A stretch of 64,000 nt of DNA from contig NZ_CAKXZS010000019.1 of assembly GCF_935822925.1 (NCBI RefSeq), positions 35,822 through 99,821 of the forward strand. Reading direction: 5' to 3'. Below the pieces are notes generated by a model, which worked only from the letters and a program-made list of their open reading frames with translations, was not told the origin of the DNA and did not search any database. Each line of letters opens with the position of its first letter. Positions within the stretch are counted from its first letter, which is position 1. Made by a program: the position numbers and the translations under genes. This stretch comes from Mesorhizobium ventifaucium. Lineage in GTDB: Bacteria > Pseudomonadota > Alphaproteobacteria > Rhizobiales > Rhizobiaceae. Shown here one piece after another: positions 1 through 9,713 of this stretch.

Positions 1-2
1 CC

Positions 3-2201
3 GTGGTCGCCACCTGGGCAAGTACCGTGCTCGACGCAGTCTCGGACGGCCGGGCGCGGCTGCGGCTGCGCACCTGCGGCGGCGCCGTTTTGTTCGTCAA
101 CGGGATAGAGGCCGGCCGGATGGCGCCCTACGGGCGCAATCTCGAGGCTTCCCAGGATGTCGAGGTCGATCTCGTCGCCGGCGCCAACCAGATCAGCATC
201 TGGTTCGACGATCTCGCCGAGCGTGACGCACGCTATTTCTTCCAACTCGACTATCTCCGGGGCCCAGCTGCCGAACAGGTCTTGCCCACGACCGTCAAAG
301 GCGACGTCGCGGCGGCCATGGAAGCCGCTCTCGACGCGATGCATTTCGAGCGTCCATTTTATTCCGACGGCGAAGTGGCGCTGGTGACGGATGTGGCGCT
401 GCCGGTTGCGGTGGATGTAGCTGTCGTGATCGAGGGCGACTTCATGTCGATCGAGGCGCCCGTGATCTTCCGCCGCCGCATCGAAGCGGGGGCAAGACGC
501 ATCACGATTGCCGCCACGGAGGACCTTCCCGCCGACTTCCGGCATTTTGCCGTATCGCTTTCATATTCAGGCTTTGTTGCCCGGCGGGTCTTCGGCGTGG
601 AGATCTGTCATGCGGCGCGTCAGGGCCGCGCTCCTGCCCTCCTTGCCGACAGGATCGGCGAAGCCCTGGAACAGGTCTCCAACTTCGCCGAGGCCGATAC
701 CGTGCGGGCGCTGGCGCGGCTGGCGACGGGCCGCGGCGGCGCCGAAACCGACGCCATCATTGCTGCTGCACTGCCGGCGATCGAAGATTGCCACGACTGC
801 GCCGATTTCATCCTGGTTCCACTGCTCTGGTGCCGTCGTGCCTATGGCGACGCGATCGCGGTCGATCTCCGTCACCGCATTGACGAGGCAATCCTCAACT
901 ACCGCTATTGGATGGATGAGCCGGGCAACGACGTGCAGTGGTACTTCTCCGAAAACCATGCGCTTCTGTTTCACACCGCGGCTTATCTCGGCGGCCATCT
1001 CTTGCCCGATGCCCGCTTTGTCCGCTCGGGGCGCACCGGCGTGGAGCAGTCGACCGTGGGTCTTGCGCGGGTGCGCGCCTGGCTCGATCATTTCGAGGCA
1101 TGGGAAATGGCGGAATTCAACTCCGCCCCTTATTTCCCGATCGATCTCAAGGGGTTGACGATCCTATATGCGCTTGGGCCAGACGCTGACGTCCGCCGGC
1201 GCGCCGGGGCTGCGATCAACCGCCTGCTCGAGATCGTCGCCCGCTCGGCTCAGCAGGGCATGCTTACCGGCGCGCAGGGCCGCTCCTACGAACACACGCT
1301 GCGCGCCGCCCGTTCACTGGAACTTTCCGGCATTGCACGCATGCTGTGGGGCAAGGGTTTCTATGGCATGCGCTTCCACGCCCTGCCGCAGCTTGCACTC
1401 TGCCTGCGCGACCATGGCCTCCACGTCCCGCAAGAGCTGACCGGCATCGCTTGCATGGCGGGCGACGACGCGCAGGAATGGTGCTTCGCGCAGGGCCTGA
1501 ACCGGATCGCCAAGCTCTACCACTACAAGACCCGCGATTTCGCCATGGGAAGCGCAGCAGCCTATCGCTGGAACGAATGGGGTTATCAGGAAACGGTGCT
1601 GCACCTGCGCCTCGGCGGCAATCCCGACGCGCAGATATGGATCAACCATCCCGGCGAGACAATTCATTCGGGCTATGGCCGGCCGTCCTACTGGGGCGGC
1701 TCCGGAACTCTGCCGCGCGTGCATCAATACCGCGATCTGGCAGTTGTGCTGTTCAGCTGCGCTGCCGAGCAGCCCGACTTTACCCATGCCTGGTTCCCAC
1801 AGAGCGCGTTCGATGAAGCTTGGGTCAAGGAACATATCGCTTCGGCGCGCGGCGGCGATGGGTTCGCGATGCTGAAGGCCGACAGCGCCTTCGAGCTGGT
1901 CGGCCGCGGACCGACCGCTGGAAACGAGCTGCGCGTGCCGGGCCACCAAGCCGCATGGATCATCCGCTTGGGCCGGCGCCGGCAATACGGGTCGCTGGAG
2001 GAATTCGAGGCGCGGTTTTCTCAGCTCGCGCTCGGCCACGGAAAAAACGACCTTCTGCATGTCAATGACCCGGAATACGGCGACGTGCTGTTCCATCCGG
2101 ATGGCCGCATAGAGGCTGAGGAGCGTGTCATCGATCCGGCCGACTGGCAGGTCAGCGGCGAAGCCTCGTTCTTCACAGCCGACGCCATCGCAATCAGGTA
2201 A
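3..2201 (+). CDS. Uncharacterised large protein next to sugar ABC operon (5' end cut by window)
   Basis: The frame is open from the window edge, so the true start is probably upstream and the visible 732 residues are partial. The first 200 residues look like beta-sandwich modules similar to the accessory domains of glycan-active enzymes. Roughly residues 230-480 are Ala/Leu/Arg-rich helices with conserved aromatic and His positions, such as the WYFSENH stretch near 315. This resembles an (alpha/alpha) toroid of the heparinase or glycoside hydrolase type. It is followed 81 bases later by a CUT1 sugar ABC operon on the same strand, which suggests action on the imported carbohydrate. The family is not recognised with certainty, so the enzymatic role is inference from fold impression and context. 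Confidence 0.75.
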   Translation: MVATWASTVLDAVSDGRARLRLRTCGGAVLFVNGIEAGRMAPYGRNLEASQDVEVDLVAGANQISIWFDDLAERDARYFFQLDYLRGPAAEQVLPTTVKGDVAAAMEAALDAMHFERPFYSDGEVALVTDVALPVAVDVAVVIEGDFMSIEAPVIFRRRIEAGARRITIAATEDLPADFRHFAVSLSYSGFVARRVFGVEICHAARQGRAPALLADRIGEALEQVSNFAEADTVRALARLATGRGGAETDAIIAAALPAIEDCHDCADFILVPLLWCRRAYGDAIAVDLRHRIDEAILNYRYWMDEPGNDVQWYFSENHALLFHTAAYLGGHLLPDARFVRSGRTGVEQSTVGLARVRAWLDHFEAWEMAEFNSAPYFPIDLKGLTILYALGPDADVRRRAGAAINRLLEIVARSAQQGMLTGAQGRSYEHTLRAARSLELSGIARMLWGKGFYGMRFHALPQLALCLRDHGLHVPQELTGIACMAGDDAQEWCFAQGLNRIAKLYHYKTRDFAMGSAAAYRWNEWGYQETVLHLRLGGNPDAQIWINHPGETIHSGYGRPSYWGGSGTLPRVHQYRDLAVVLFSCAAEQPDFTHAWFPQSAFDEAWVKEHIASARGGDGFAMLKADSAFELVGRGPTAGNELRVPGHQAAWIIRLGRRRQYGSLEEFEARFSQLALGHGKNDLLHVNDPEYGDVLFHPDGRIEAEERVIDPADWQVSGEASFFTADAIAIR

Positions 2202-2282
2202 GGATCAGATCAAAAGGAGCCGACAAGCAGCTCGGACAGCGACAATCAAGCGGTGGAAACCGCAAAAGCGGAGGAGTGAACC

Positions 2283-3545
2283 ATGAGAATGAATTCGATA
2301 ATCCTGGGCCTTTCGGCGGGCCTTCTGTCGTCGACCGCGTTCGCAGGCGACGTTCGCGTGATGTGGTACTCGGATGGCGTCGAGGGCGAGGTTATACAGG
2401 ACCTGCTCAACCGCTTCATGAAAGACAATCCGGGCATCAACGTCATTCTCGACAATGTCGCCTACAAGGTTGTCCAGGAGCAGCTTCCGGTCGAACTCGA
2501 GGCAGGACGCGGTCCCGATATCGCCCGCGTCACCAATATCAAGGAACTCGCCGATCATTGGCTCGACCTGACGCCCGTGATTGCCGATCCAGCATACTGG
2601 CAGACGAATTTCGGCGACCAGTTCGACTGGATGCGCCCTGACGGTTCCAAGATCATTCCGGGCTTCATGACCCAGATCACGCTGACCGGCAGCTTCGTCA
2701 ACAAGACGCTTTTCGAACAGGCCGGCGTGCCGATCCCGGCCGACACCGCAACCTGGGACGAGTGGATCGATGCCGCCGGCAAGGTGCAGCAGAGCCAGCA
2801 GCTCAACGCAGCCTTTGCCATCGATCGCAGCGGCCATCGTATCTCGGCGGCGAACATCTCTTATGGCGCCAACTACATCGGCGGTGATCGACTGCCGGCG
2901 CCGATCGACGCGGGCACGAAAGCTTTCGCCGAGAAACTGGTCAATTGGGTTGCCGACGGCCGCATGAACAAGGAAATCTGGGTGTCGGCGTCAGGCACGA
3001 CCTATCGCGCGGGGGCCGACGACTTCATAAATGGGCAGATTGCCTACTACTATTCGGGCAGTTGGCAGGTTGCCAACCTGGCCAGCAAGATCGGTAAGAA
3101 CTTCGACTGGGTGGCGACGGGCTCGCCGTGCGGCACCGCCGCCTGCACCGGCATGCCGGGCGGCGCCGCGCTGGTCGCCATCAAATACACGAAGACCGCG
3201 TCTGAAGTCGGCAAGGTGATGGACTTCCTGGGCCGCGAGGACATCGTGCGCGAATTCACCGAGCGCACCCTGTTCCTGCCCGCACACAAGGGCGTTCTCG
3301 CCGGCAAGATCGATTACAAGACCGATGACGAGAACGTCAAGGCGTCACTCGAAGCCTTCCTGAAGGCATCGGGCAAGATCGCGCCGAATGCCGCCGCCCT
3401 GCCGGCATGGAAATGGGGAACTCCGGTTTATGGCGCGCTGGTGACCCGCATCAGTCAGGTCATGGCCGGCGAGCTGAAGCTCGACGAAGCTTTCGCCCGC
3501 ATCGACGAGGACATCAAGGCACAGGTGGCCGAGGCCTCGAAGTAG
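2283..3545 (+). CDS. ABC transporter extracellular sugar-binding protein (CUT1)
   Basis: This 420-residue protein has a short signal peptide ending near residue 20 (LLSSTAFA-G) and then a mature type-1 extracellular solute-binding fold. The phrase GRGPDIARVTN near residue 80 is typical of maltose/glycerol-3-phosphate-type binding proteins. A GGAGG ribosome site lies just upstream of the ATG. Two permeases and an ATPase follow on the same strand, which fixes the role as the periplasmic substrate receptor of a carbohydrate importer. The specific sugar cannot be read from the sequence; an oligosaccharide or polyol is likely for this family. Confidence 0.93.
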   Translation: MRMNSIILGLSAGLLSSTAFAGDVRVMWYSDGVEGEVIQDLLNRFMKDNPGINVILDNVAYKVVQEQLPVELEAGRGPDIARVTNIKELADHWLDLTPVIADPAYWQTNFGDQFDWMRPDGSKIIPGFMTQITLTGSFVNKTLFEQAGVPIPADTATWDEWIDAAGKVQQSQQLNAAFAIDRSGHRISAANISYGANYIGGDRLPAPIDAGTKAFAEKLVNWVADGRMNKEIWVSASGTTYRAGADDFINGQIAYYYSGSWQVANLASKIGKNFDWVATGSPCGTAACTGMPGGAALVAIKYTKTASEVGKVMDFLGREDIVREFTERTLFLPAHKGVLAGKIDYKTDDENVKASLEAFLKASGKIAPNAAALPAWKWGTPVYGALVTRISQVMAGELKLDEAFARIDEDIKAQVAEASK

Positions 3546-3560
3546 CGTCGCGGCAGTGTC

Positions 3561-4586
3561 ATGGCAGACGTCCGAAACGGCATAGCAACCCGCGCCGGCG
3601 CCATGATCCTGGCGCCGGTCGGCTGGCTTGCGAATTTGTTCGATGCGCCACTGCGCATGTTGCAGCGGCGCACCGGCAGCAATGGCATGGCCGTGTTCTT
3701 CCTGGCGCCGAACATGCTGGTGTTCGGCATTTTCGTGCTGTTTCCGCTGGTCATCAACATCCTCTATTCGATGACCGGTGGCGGGGCGCTGTTCCTGGGC
3801 GACCGCACCTTCGTCGGCGCCGATCAGTATGGGCGGCTGTTCAGTTGCGGCAGCTATCTCGATCCGAAGAGCTGCACCGAGGACCTGTTCTGGATCGCTG
3901 TCTGGAACACCCTGGTCTTCGTCGTGCTGCAAGTGGCGATGATGGTCGCCGTGGCGCTTGTCACCGCACTTGTGCTCAACCGTGAGTTGCGTGCGCGCAG
4001 TTTCTGGCGCGCCGTATTCTTCTTCCCTGTCCTTTTGTCGCCGGTCGTGGTCGGTCTCATCTGGCGCTGGATCCTGCAGCGGCAGGGATTGCTCAACCTG
4101 ATGGTGTTCGAGGCGGGCGGAACCCCGGTCAACTGGCTGGTGGAGCGCAGCTGGGCCTTCACCGCGACGATCATGGTGTCGGTCTGGGCCCATGTCGGCT
4201 TCTATTCGCTGATCCTTCTCGCCGGCCTTCAGGCCATTCCGAAAGACCTCTATGAGGCCGCCGAGATGGACGGCACCCGGCCCTTGCGCGTCTTCTGGCG
4301 CATAACGCTGCCCTTGCTGGCGCCCAACCTCCTGGTCGTGCTGGTGCTGACACTCATCCGCGCCGTGCAGATATTCGACGAGGTCTATGTGCTGACCGGC
4401 GGCGGTCCCGGGACCAGCACGCTGTTCCTCACGCAGTACATCTACGAGGTCGGCTTCGCCTCGATGCTGCGCAATCCGGGGCTCGCCTCCGCGGCCTCGA
4501 TCCTCATGGGAGCGGTGCTGGTCGTGCTGACCTTGATCCAGCTGGGCATCGCCAGGCGCAACGAGCAGCGGGGCAAAATGCGATGA
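3561..4586 (+). CDS. Sugar ABC transporter permease (MalF/UgpA type)
   Basis: The 341-residue protein has a cytoplasmic N-terminal leader, then about six hydrophobic segments. The first membrane segment is near residue 52 (MAVFFLAPNMLVFGIFVLF). The EAA loop, which contacts the ATPase, is at about residues 230-250 (YEAAEMDGTRPLRVFWRITLP). It starts 15 bases after the binding protein and overlaps the second permease by four bases (ATGA), which indicates translational coupling. It forms half of the membrane channel of the importer. Confidence 0.94.
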   Translation: MADVRNGIATRAGAMILAPVGWLANLFDAPLRMLQRRTGSNGMAVFFLAPNMLVFGIFVLFPLVINILYSMTGGGALFLGDRTFVGADQYGRLFSCGSYLDPKSCTEDLFWIAVWNTLVFVVLQVAMMVAVALVTALVLNRELRARSFWRAVFFFPVLLSPVVVGLIWRWILQRQGLLNLMVFEAGGTPVNWLVERSWAFTATIMVSVWAHVGFYSLILLAGLQAIPKDLYEAAEMDGTRPLRVFWRITLPLLAPNLLVVLVLTLIRAVQIFDEVYVLTGGGPGTSTLFLTQYIYEVGFASMLRNPGLASAASILMGAVLVVLTLIQLGIARRNEQRGKMR

Positions 4587-5635
4587 GCAGGGTTGCGGAA
4601 TTTCTGTTTCGCCGGCGCGGCGGCGCCAGCTGGCACTGGACCGACGTTTTCACCTGGTTCTGGCTGATCGGCGGGCTGATTGTCATGTTCGGCCCGGCGC
4701 TCTGGCTGGTCAACTCCTCGTTCAAGACGCCTGCCGCGCTGGCGGAGTTCCCCCCGACTGTTTTGCCCTATGTCACCGCCGAAGCTATCGTGGAGGGGTA
4801 CGAGGAGCCGCTGCAGCTATTCGAAGTGCGCAATGACGACGGCAGCGTGCGCGTGCTCGCCGAAGTGCGCCGCCTCGGCACCATCGCGCAGATGGTCGAT
4901 CCCGCCAACCCGGGCGCGATCATACGCGTCAACATCCGGAACCGTACGCCCAAGCGTAGCATCGCCTTCGCGCTCGACAATTACGTCCAGCCTTTCCTCG
5001 CCTTTGACTTCTTCCTCTATCTACGCAACTCGGTCTTCGTCACCGTGGTCGCCACCCTGATTACGCTCCTGACCAATTCGATGGCCGCGTTCGCACTGTC
5101 GAAGTACAATTTTCGGGGACGTTCGGCTGTGATGATGCTCATCGTCGCGACGCTGATGGTGCCGCTTTCCGTCATTCTGGTGCCGCTCTATTCGGTCATC
5201 TCGGCAATGGGACTGTTCAATTCGCTATGGGGCGTGATCCTGCCCACAGTGGCGACGCCCACGGGCGTCTTCATGCTACGCCAGTACATGCTGACGATAC
5301 CCGACGAGCTGATCGAGGCAGCGCGCATGGACAAGGCGTCCGAATGGCAGATCTACTGGCGCATCATCCTGCCGCTGACCGCCCCCGCGCTGGCGGTATT
5401 GGCGATCTTTTCCGTGGTCTGGCGCTGGAACGACTTCCTCTGGCCACTGATCGTGTTGTCGCGCAAGGAGGTCTATACGCTGCAGGTTGGTCTCAACACC
5501 TATGCCGGCCAACTCAATGTGCAATGGCATTACATCCTGGCCATGACTGTCGTCACCATGATCCCGGTCGTGCTGGTGTTCATATTCCTTCAGCGCTTCA
5601 TCACCACCGGCATTGCCGGCTCCGGTCTGAAATAG
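4583..5635 (+). CDS. Sugar ABC transporter permease (MalG/UgpE type)
   Basis: The 350-residue inner-membrane protein has a first membrane segment near residue 22. A soluble loop of roughly 90 residues follows between the first and second segments, longer than in classical MalG. The EAA motif is at about 237-255 (DELIEAARMDKASEWQIYWR). It pairs with the preceding permease, overlapping its stop codon. The stop is followed by the ATPase start eight bases later. The enlarged periplasmic loop occurs in some CUT1 members; its function is not known. Confidence 0.94.
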   Translation: MSRVAEFLFRRRGGASWHWTDVFTWFWLIGGLIVMFGPALWLVNSSFKTPAALAEFPPTVLPYVTAEAIVEGYEEPLQLFEVRNDDGSVRVLAEVRRLGTIAQMVDPANPGAIIRVNIRNRTPKRSIAFALDNYVQPFLAFDFFLYLRNSVFVTVVATLITLLTNSMAAFALSKYNFRGRSAVMMLIVATLMVPLSVILVPLYSVISAMGLFNSLWGVILPTVATPTGVFMLRQYMLTIPDELIEAARMDKASEWQIYWRIILPLTAPALAVLAIFSVVWRWNDFLWPLIVLSRKEVYTLQVGLNTYAGQLNVQWHYILAMTVVTMIPVVLVFIFLQRFITTGIAGSGLK

Positions 5636-5643
5636 AGGCTACC

Positions 5644-6726
5644 ATGAGCCAGATCACACTCACCGGCGTATCGAGGGCTTTTGGCAAGGTCGGCGTGCTG
5701 CACGACATCAATCTCGACATCCTTGACGGTGAGCTGATCGTCTTCGTCGGCCCCTCCGGCTGCGGCAAGTCCACGCTGCTGCGGCTCATCGCCGGGCTTG
5801 ATCGGCCGACAGGCGGCTCCATCGCGATCGACGGCAAGGACGTGACCACCGTTCCGGCCGCCGACAGGGGATTGGCGATGGTGTTCCAATCCTACGCGCT
5901 TTACCCGCATATGAGCGTGCGCCAGAACCTGGCCTTCGGACTGGAGAACGCCCGTATGGCGCGCGCCGAAATCGATGCGCGCATCGCCGAAGCCGCGCGG
6001 ATGCTGGAAATCGCGCCGTATCTCGACCGGCGCCCCGGCCAGCTCTCCGGCGGCCAGCGCCAGCGCGTCGCGATCGGCCGCGCCATCGTGCGCAATCCCA
6101 CCGCTTTCCTGCTTGACGAGCCGCTGTCCAATCTCGACGCCGAGCTGCGCATCTCGACACGCGCCGAACTGGCCGCGCTGCACGAGCGACTGTCGGCGAC
6201 TATGGTCTATGTCACGCACGACCAGATCGAGGCGATGACGCTTGCCGACCGCATCGTCGTGCTGCGCGCCGGCCGCATCGAGCAGATTGGCACGCCGCTC
6301 GACCTCTACAACCATCCGGCCAATCTGTTCGTCGCCGGTTTCATTGGTGCACCGCGTATGAACTTCCTGCCGGTAAAGGTGGCACCCGGAGGCACTGGCC
6401 GGTCAAGCCTCACGCTGGACGGTTCAGCTGGATTCGAGATCGACGGGAACGTCAGCGCGGCCAATGGCGACGTGACGCTCGGGCTGCGGCCGCATCACAT
6501 CAGCCTCGCCGACGCCGGCAAGGGCGACATTGCGGCACGCGTCGCGCTTGTCGAAGCCCTCGGCTCCGAGACAATCGTCCACACCAGGACAAGCGGCGGC
6601 CAGACCATGCTTGCGGTTGTCGCCGGACAATATCCGGTGGCTTCAGGCGACACGGTGGATCTGAAGTTCGATACCAGCCATCTGCATCTTTTCGATGACA
6701 CCGGCCAGCGCATCGCTGTGCGTTAG
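5644..6726 (+). CDS. ABC transporter ATP-binding protein (UgpC/MalK family)
   Basis: This 360-residue ATPase energises the sugar importer. It carries a Walker A motif (GPSGCGKST, near residue 37), a Q-loop, the ABC signature LSGGQRQRVAIGRA near 133, Walker B (FLLDEPLSNLD) and the switch histidine (VTHDQ). A C-terminal TOBE/MalK regulatory extension runs from about residue 235. The ATG at 5644 is chosen because MSQITLTGVSRAFGK is the normal family N-terminus and GAGG lies just upstream. It is the last gene of the operon; the next gene is convergent. Confidence 0.96.
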   Translation: MSQITLTGVSRAFGKVGVLHDINLDILDGELIVFVGPSGCGKSTLLRLIAGLDRPTGGSIAIDGKDVTTVPAADRGLAMVFQSYALYPHMSVRQNLAFGLENARMARAEIDARIAEAARMLEIAPYLDRRPGQLSGGQRQRVAIGRAIVRNPTAFLLDEPLSNLDAELRISTRAELAALHERLSATMVYVTHDQIEAMTLADRIVVLRAGRIEQIGTPLDLYNHPANLFVAGFIGAPRMNFLPVKVAPGGTGRSSLTLDGSAGFEIDGNVSAANGDVTLGLRPHHISLADAGKGDIAARVALVEALGSETIVHTRTSGGQTMLAVVAGQYPVASGDTVDLKFDTSHLHLFDDTGQRIAVR

Positions 6727-6911
6727 AAGCCCGTTCGGGATGGCGTCGGAGAATGAATGGGCGTCCCGGACATGACGGGTGGATCTTTCAATTGGGCAAT
6801 CCCATTGGCAGGGCCGCATGCATCTTTAGGCTGCATGGACGTTTCGAGGGATGACGCAATTCGACCTACAGCACGTTCAGCAACCTATGCGTGCAGATTG
6901 CGGGTACTGGT

Positions 6912-9713
6912 TCATTCGGCAGCTTCGGCCTTCGCCGCCGGCGCAATTCGCGCGGCGCAGTATTTGAACTCCGGGATCTTGCCGTAGGGGTCCAGCATCG
7001 GGTTGGTGAGCATGTTGGCCGGACTTTCGTTGAAGCAGAACGGCATGAACACCGTGCCGTCGGCGACCTCGCGGTCGGCCCGGAGGATGGCGTCCACCGT
7101 CCCGCGCCGGGTCTCGACCGCAATCATTTCCCCTTGGCGCAGGCCGTGCCGCTTGATCTCATAAGGGTTCATCGCAGCGATGCCGTGTGGCTCGATCGCG
7201 TCCAGCACGCCCGCCCGGCGGGTCATGGAGCCGGTGTGCCAATGCTCGAGCAGGCGGCCGGTGGTGAGCACCAGTGGAAACTCTTCATCGGGCACTTCGT
7301 CAGGCGGTAGCAAATCGGCCGGCACGATGCGGCCGCGTCCGTCCGCGGTCGGGAATCCGGATGAGAAGATGATCTCATTGCCAGGCTTGTCGGGGCCGTC
7401 GGCCGGATAGACAACGGAACCTTCGCGCTCGACGCGGTCCCAGGAGATGTGCTTGAGCGAAGGCATGACGCTGGCCATCTCGGCATAAACATCCGAGACA
7501 TGGCCGTAATTCCAGTCCAGACCGATGCGCCTCGCCAGTTCGACTATCAGTTCCCAGTCCTGACGCGCTTCGCCTGGCAGTTCGAGTGCTGGACGCCCAA
7601 TCTGCACCTGCCGGTTGGTGTTGGTGTATGTGCCGAGCTTTTCGGCATGCGCCGAGGCCGGCAGCACCACATCTGCATGCCAGGCGGTCTCGGTCAGGAA
7701 GATGTCCTGCACCACGAGATGGTCGAGCATGGCCAGTGCTTGCCGGGCATGCGTCTGGTCCGGATCGGACATGGCCGGGTTCTCGCCCATTATGTACATG
7801 CCCTTGATTTCGCCTTCATGGATGGCGTCGATGATTTCGACGACCGTCAGGCCCCGTTTCGGGTCCAGCGTCTGGCCCCAAAAATTCTCATATGCGCCGC
7901 GGATGTCGATGTTCTCGACCGATTTATAGTCGGGGAAATACATCGGGATAAGCCCGGCATCGGATGCGCCCTGCACGTTGTTCTGGCCGCGCAGCGGGTG
8001 CAGGCCTGTTCCCGGCCGGCCGACATGCCCGGTGATCAGCGCCAGAGCAATCAGGCAGCGCGCATTATCGGTACCGTGTGTGTGCTGGGAAATGCCCATG
8101 CCCCAAAAGATGATCGACCGCTCGGCGGTCGCGTAGGTGCGGGCGACGTCGCGCAGCACGCTCGCCTCGATGCCGCAGACCTCGGCCATCGCCTCGGGCG
8201 AAAAATCCTTCACCTTGGCCTTCAGGGCCTCGAAACCGGAAGCGTTGGCCTGGATATACTGCTCGTCGTAGAGCTTTTCCTCGACGATGACGTGGATCAG
8301 CGCGTTCAGCATGGCGACGTCGCTGCCGGCCTTGAATTGCAGCGAATGCGAGGCATGGCGCATCAGGTCCTGGCCGCGCGGGTCGATGACGATCAGCTTG
8401 GCGCCGCGCTTGGCCGCCTGCTTGAAATAGGTCGCGGCGACCGGATGGTTGGTGGTCGGCCGTGCGCCGATGACGATGATGCATTCGGCCTTCAGCGCGT
8501 CGTTGAAGGGCGCCGAAACCGCACCCGAACCGACGCCTTCCATCAGCGCCGCCACCGAAGATGCGTGGCAGAGCCGGGTGCAATGATCGACATTGTTGGT
8601 GCCAAAACCCTGGCGCACCAGCTTCTGGAACAGATAGGCCTCTTCGTTGGAGCCTTTCGCCGAACCGAAACCGGCCAGCGCCTGCCCGCCATGATCCCTA
8701 AGGATTGACTTCAGCCCGCCGGCGGCGCGCGCAAGCGCTTCTTTCCAGGTAGCCTCGCGAAAAACGGTTAGCGGATCGACGCCGCGCATATCGGCATCAC
8801 CCGACTTCGGCGCATCGTCGCGGCGGATCAGCGGCTTGGTCAGCCGTTCAGGCGACATCGCATAATCGAAGCCGAAACGACCCTTGACGCAGAGCCGGTT
8901 CTCGTTGGCATAGCCATTGCGGCCATCGACCTGAACGATCCTGTTGTCCTTGACGGCAACGCTGGTCTGGCAACCGACGCCACAGAACGGGCACAGCGTG
9001 TCGACGACCTTGTCGAATTGCTGGATGACCCGGGTCTTGCCTGCGCTATCCATCAGTGACTTTTCGTAGAGCGCGCCGGTCGGGCAGGCCTGCACGCATT
9101 CACCGCAGGTGACACAGGTCGACAGGCCCATCGGATCGTGCATGTCGAAGACGGGAAGCGAGTGATTGCCGCGCTCGACCATGCCAATCACATCGTTGAC
9201 CTGGACCTCGCGGCAGGCCCGGACACAGGCGCCGCAAGTGATGCAGGAATCGAGATTGACGGCAATGGCGGGGTTGGTGATGTCGAATTCTGGCCGGACA
9301 TCATCCGTGGCGAATTTTGAGCTGTAGCGACTGCCTGAAATGCCCATCGAACCAGCCCACTGCCAGAACATCGACTGCTGATCCGGACCGTCGGCCATCG
9401 GCCGCATGTTGCTGGCGAGAAGCTCGAACACCATCTGGCGCGATTTCGTAGCCCGTTCGGTATCCGTCTTCACCACCATTCCGGCGGAAGGCTTGCGGAT
9501 ACAGGAAGCGGCAAGCACCCGTTCGCCCTCGACATCGACCATGCAGGCGCGGCAATTGCCGTCTGGCCGATAGCCGGGCATGTCGACATGGCACAGATGC
9601 GGGATCCTGGTGCCTTCGCGCTTTGCAACGTCCCAAATCGTCTCGTCGTCAGCGGCTGTGACCGTTTTGCCGTCGAGGGTGAATATGACGCCATCTGCCA
9701 TTTCAAAGATCAT
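6912..9713 (-). CDS. fdsA: NAD-dependent formate dehydrogenase, molybdenum/tungsten catalytic subunit
   Basis: This 933-residue subunit oxidises formate to CO2 at a bis-MGD Mo or W centre in the cytoplasm. In order it shows an N-terminal [2Fe-2S] ferredoxin domain (CHVDMPGYRPDGNCRACM), NuoG-like iron-sulfur motifs (CITCGACVRAC, CVTCGECVQACP), the proximal 4Fe-4S site CPFCGVGC, the molybdopterin domains and a C-terminal dinucleotide-binding domain. The metal ligand is Cys382 (HCTRLCHASS), not selenocysteine. It overlaps the upstream fused FdsG-FdsB by 11 bases if GTG/ATG at 9713 is used; an in-frame ATG at 9701 is an alternative. Tungstate uptake genes nearby leave the metal identity open. Confidence 0.96.
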   Translation of the reverse strand: MIFEMADGVIFTLDGKTVTAADDETIWDVAKREGTRIPHLCHVDMPGYRPDGNCRACMVDVEGERVLAASCIRKPSAGMVVKTDTERATKSRQMVFELLASNMRPMADGPDQQSMFWQWAGSMGISGSRYSSKFATDDVRPEFDITNPAIAVNLDSCITCGACVRACREVQVNDVIGMVERGNHSLPVFDMHDPMGLSTCVTCGECVQACPTGALYEKSLMDSAGKTRVIQQFDKVVDTLCPFCGVGCQTSVAVKDNRIVQVDGRNGYANENRLCVKGRFGFDYAMSPERLTKPLIRRDDAPKSGDADMRGVDPLTVFREATWKEALARAAGGLKSILRDHGGQALAGFGSAKGSNEEAYLFQKLVRQGFGTNNVDHCTRLCHASSVAALMEGVGSGAVSAPFNDALKAECIIVIGARPTTNHPVAATYFKQAAKRGAKLIVIDPRGQDLMRHASHSLQFKAGSDVAMLNALIHVIVEEKLYDEQYIQANASGFEALKAKVKDFSPEAMAEVCGIEASVLRDVARTYATAERSIIFWGMGISQHTHGTDNARCLIALALITGHVGRPGTGLHPLRGQNNVQGASDAGLIPMYFPDYKSVENIDIRGAYENFWGQTLDPKRGLTVVEIIDAIHEGEIKGMYIMGENPAMSDPDQTHARQALAMLDHLVVQDIFLTETAWHADVVLPASAHAEKLGTYTNTNRQVQIGRPALELPGEARQDWELIVELARRIGLDWNYGHVSDVYAEMASVMPSLKHISWDRVEREGSVVYPADGPDKPGNEIIFSSGFPTADGRGRIVPADLLPPDEVPDEEFPLVLTTGRLLEHWHTGSMTRRAGVLDAIEPHGIAAMNPYEIKRHGLRQGEMIAVETRRGTVDAILRADREVADGTVFMPFCFNESPANMLTNPMLDPYGKIPEFKYCAARIAPAAKAEAAE

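Noticed and set aside
7449..8708. Long + strand frame of 419 codons opposite fdsA
   Set aside because: It is fully antisense to a well-supported conserved gene and has no family motifs; high GC content keeps the opposite strand open.
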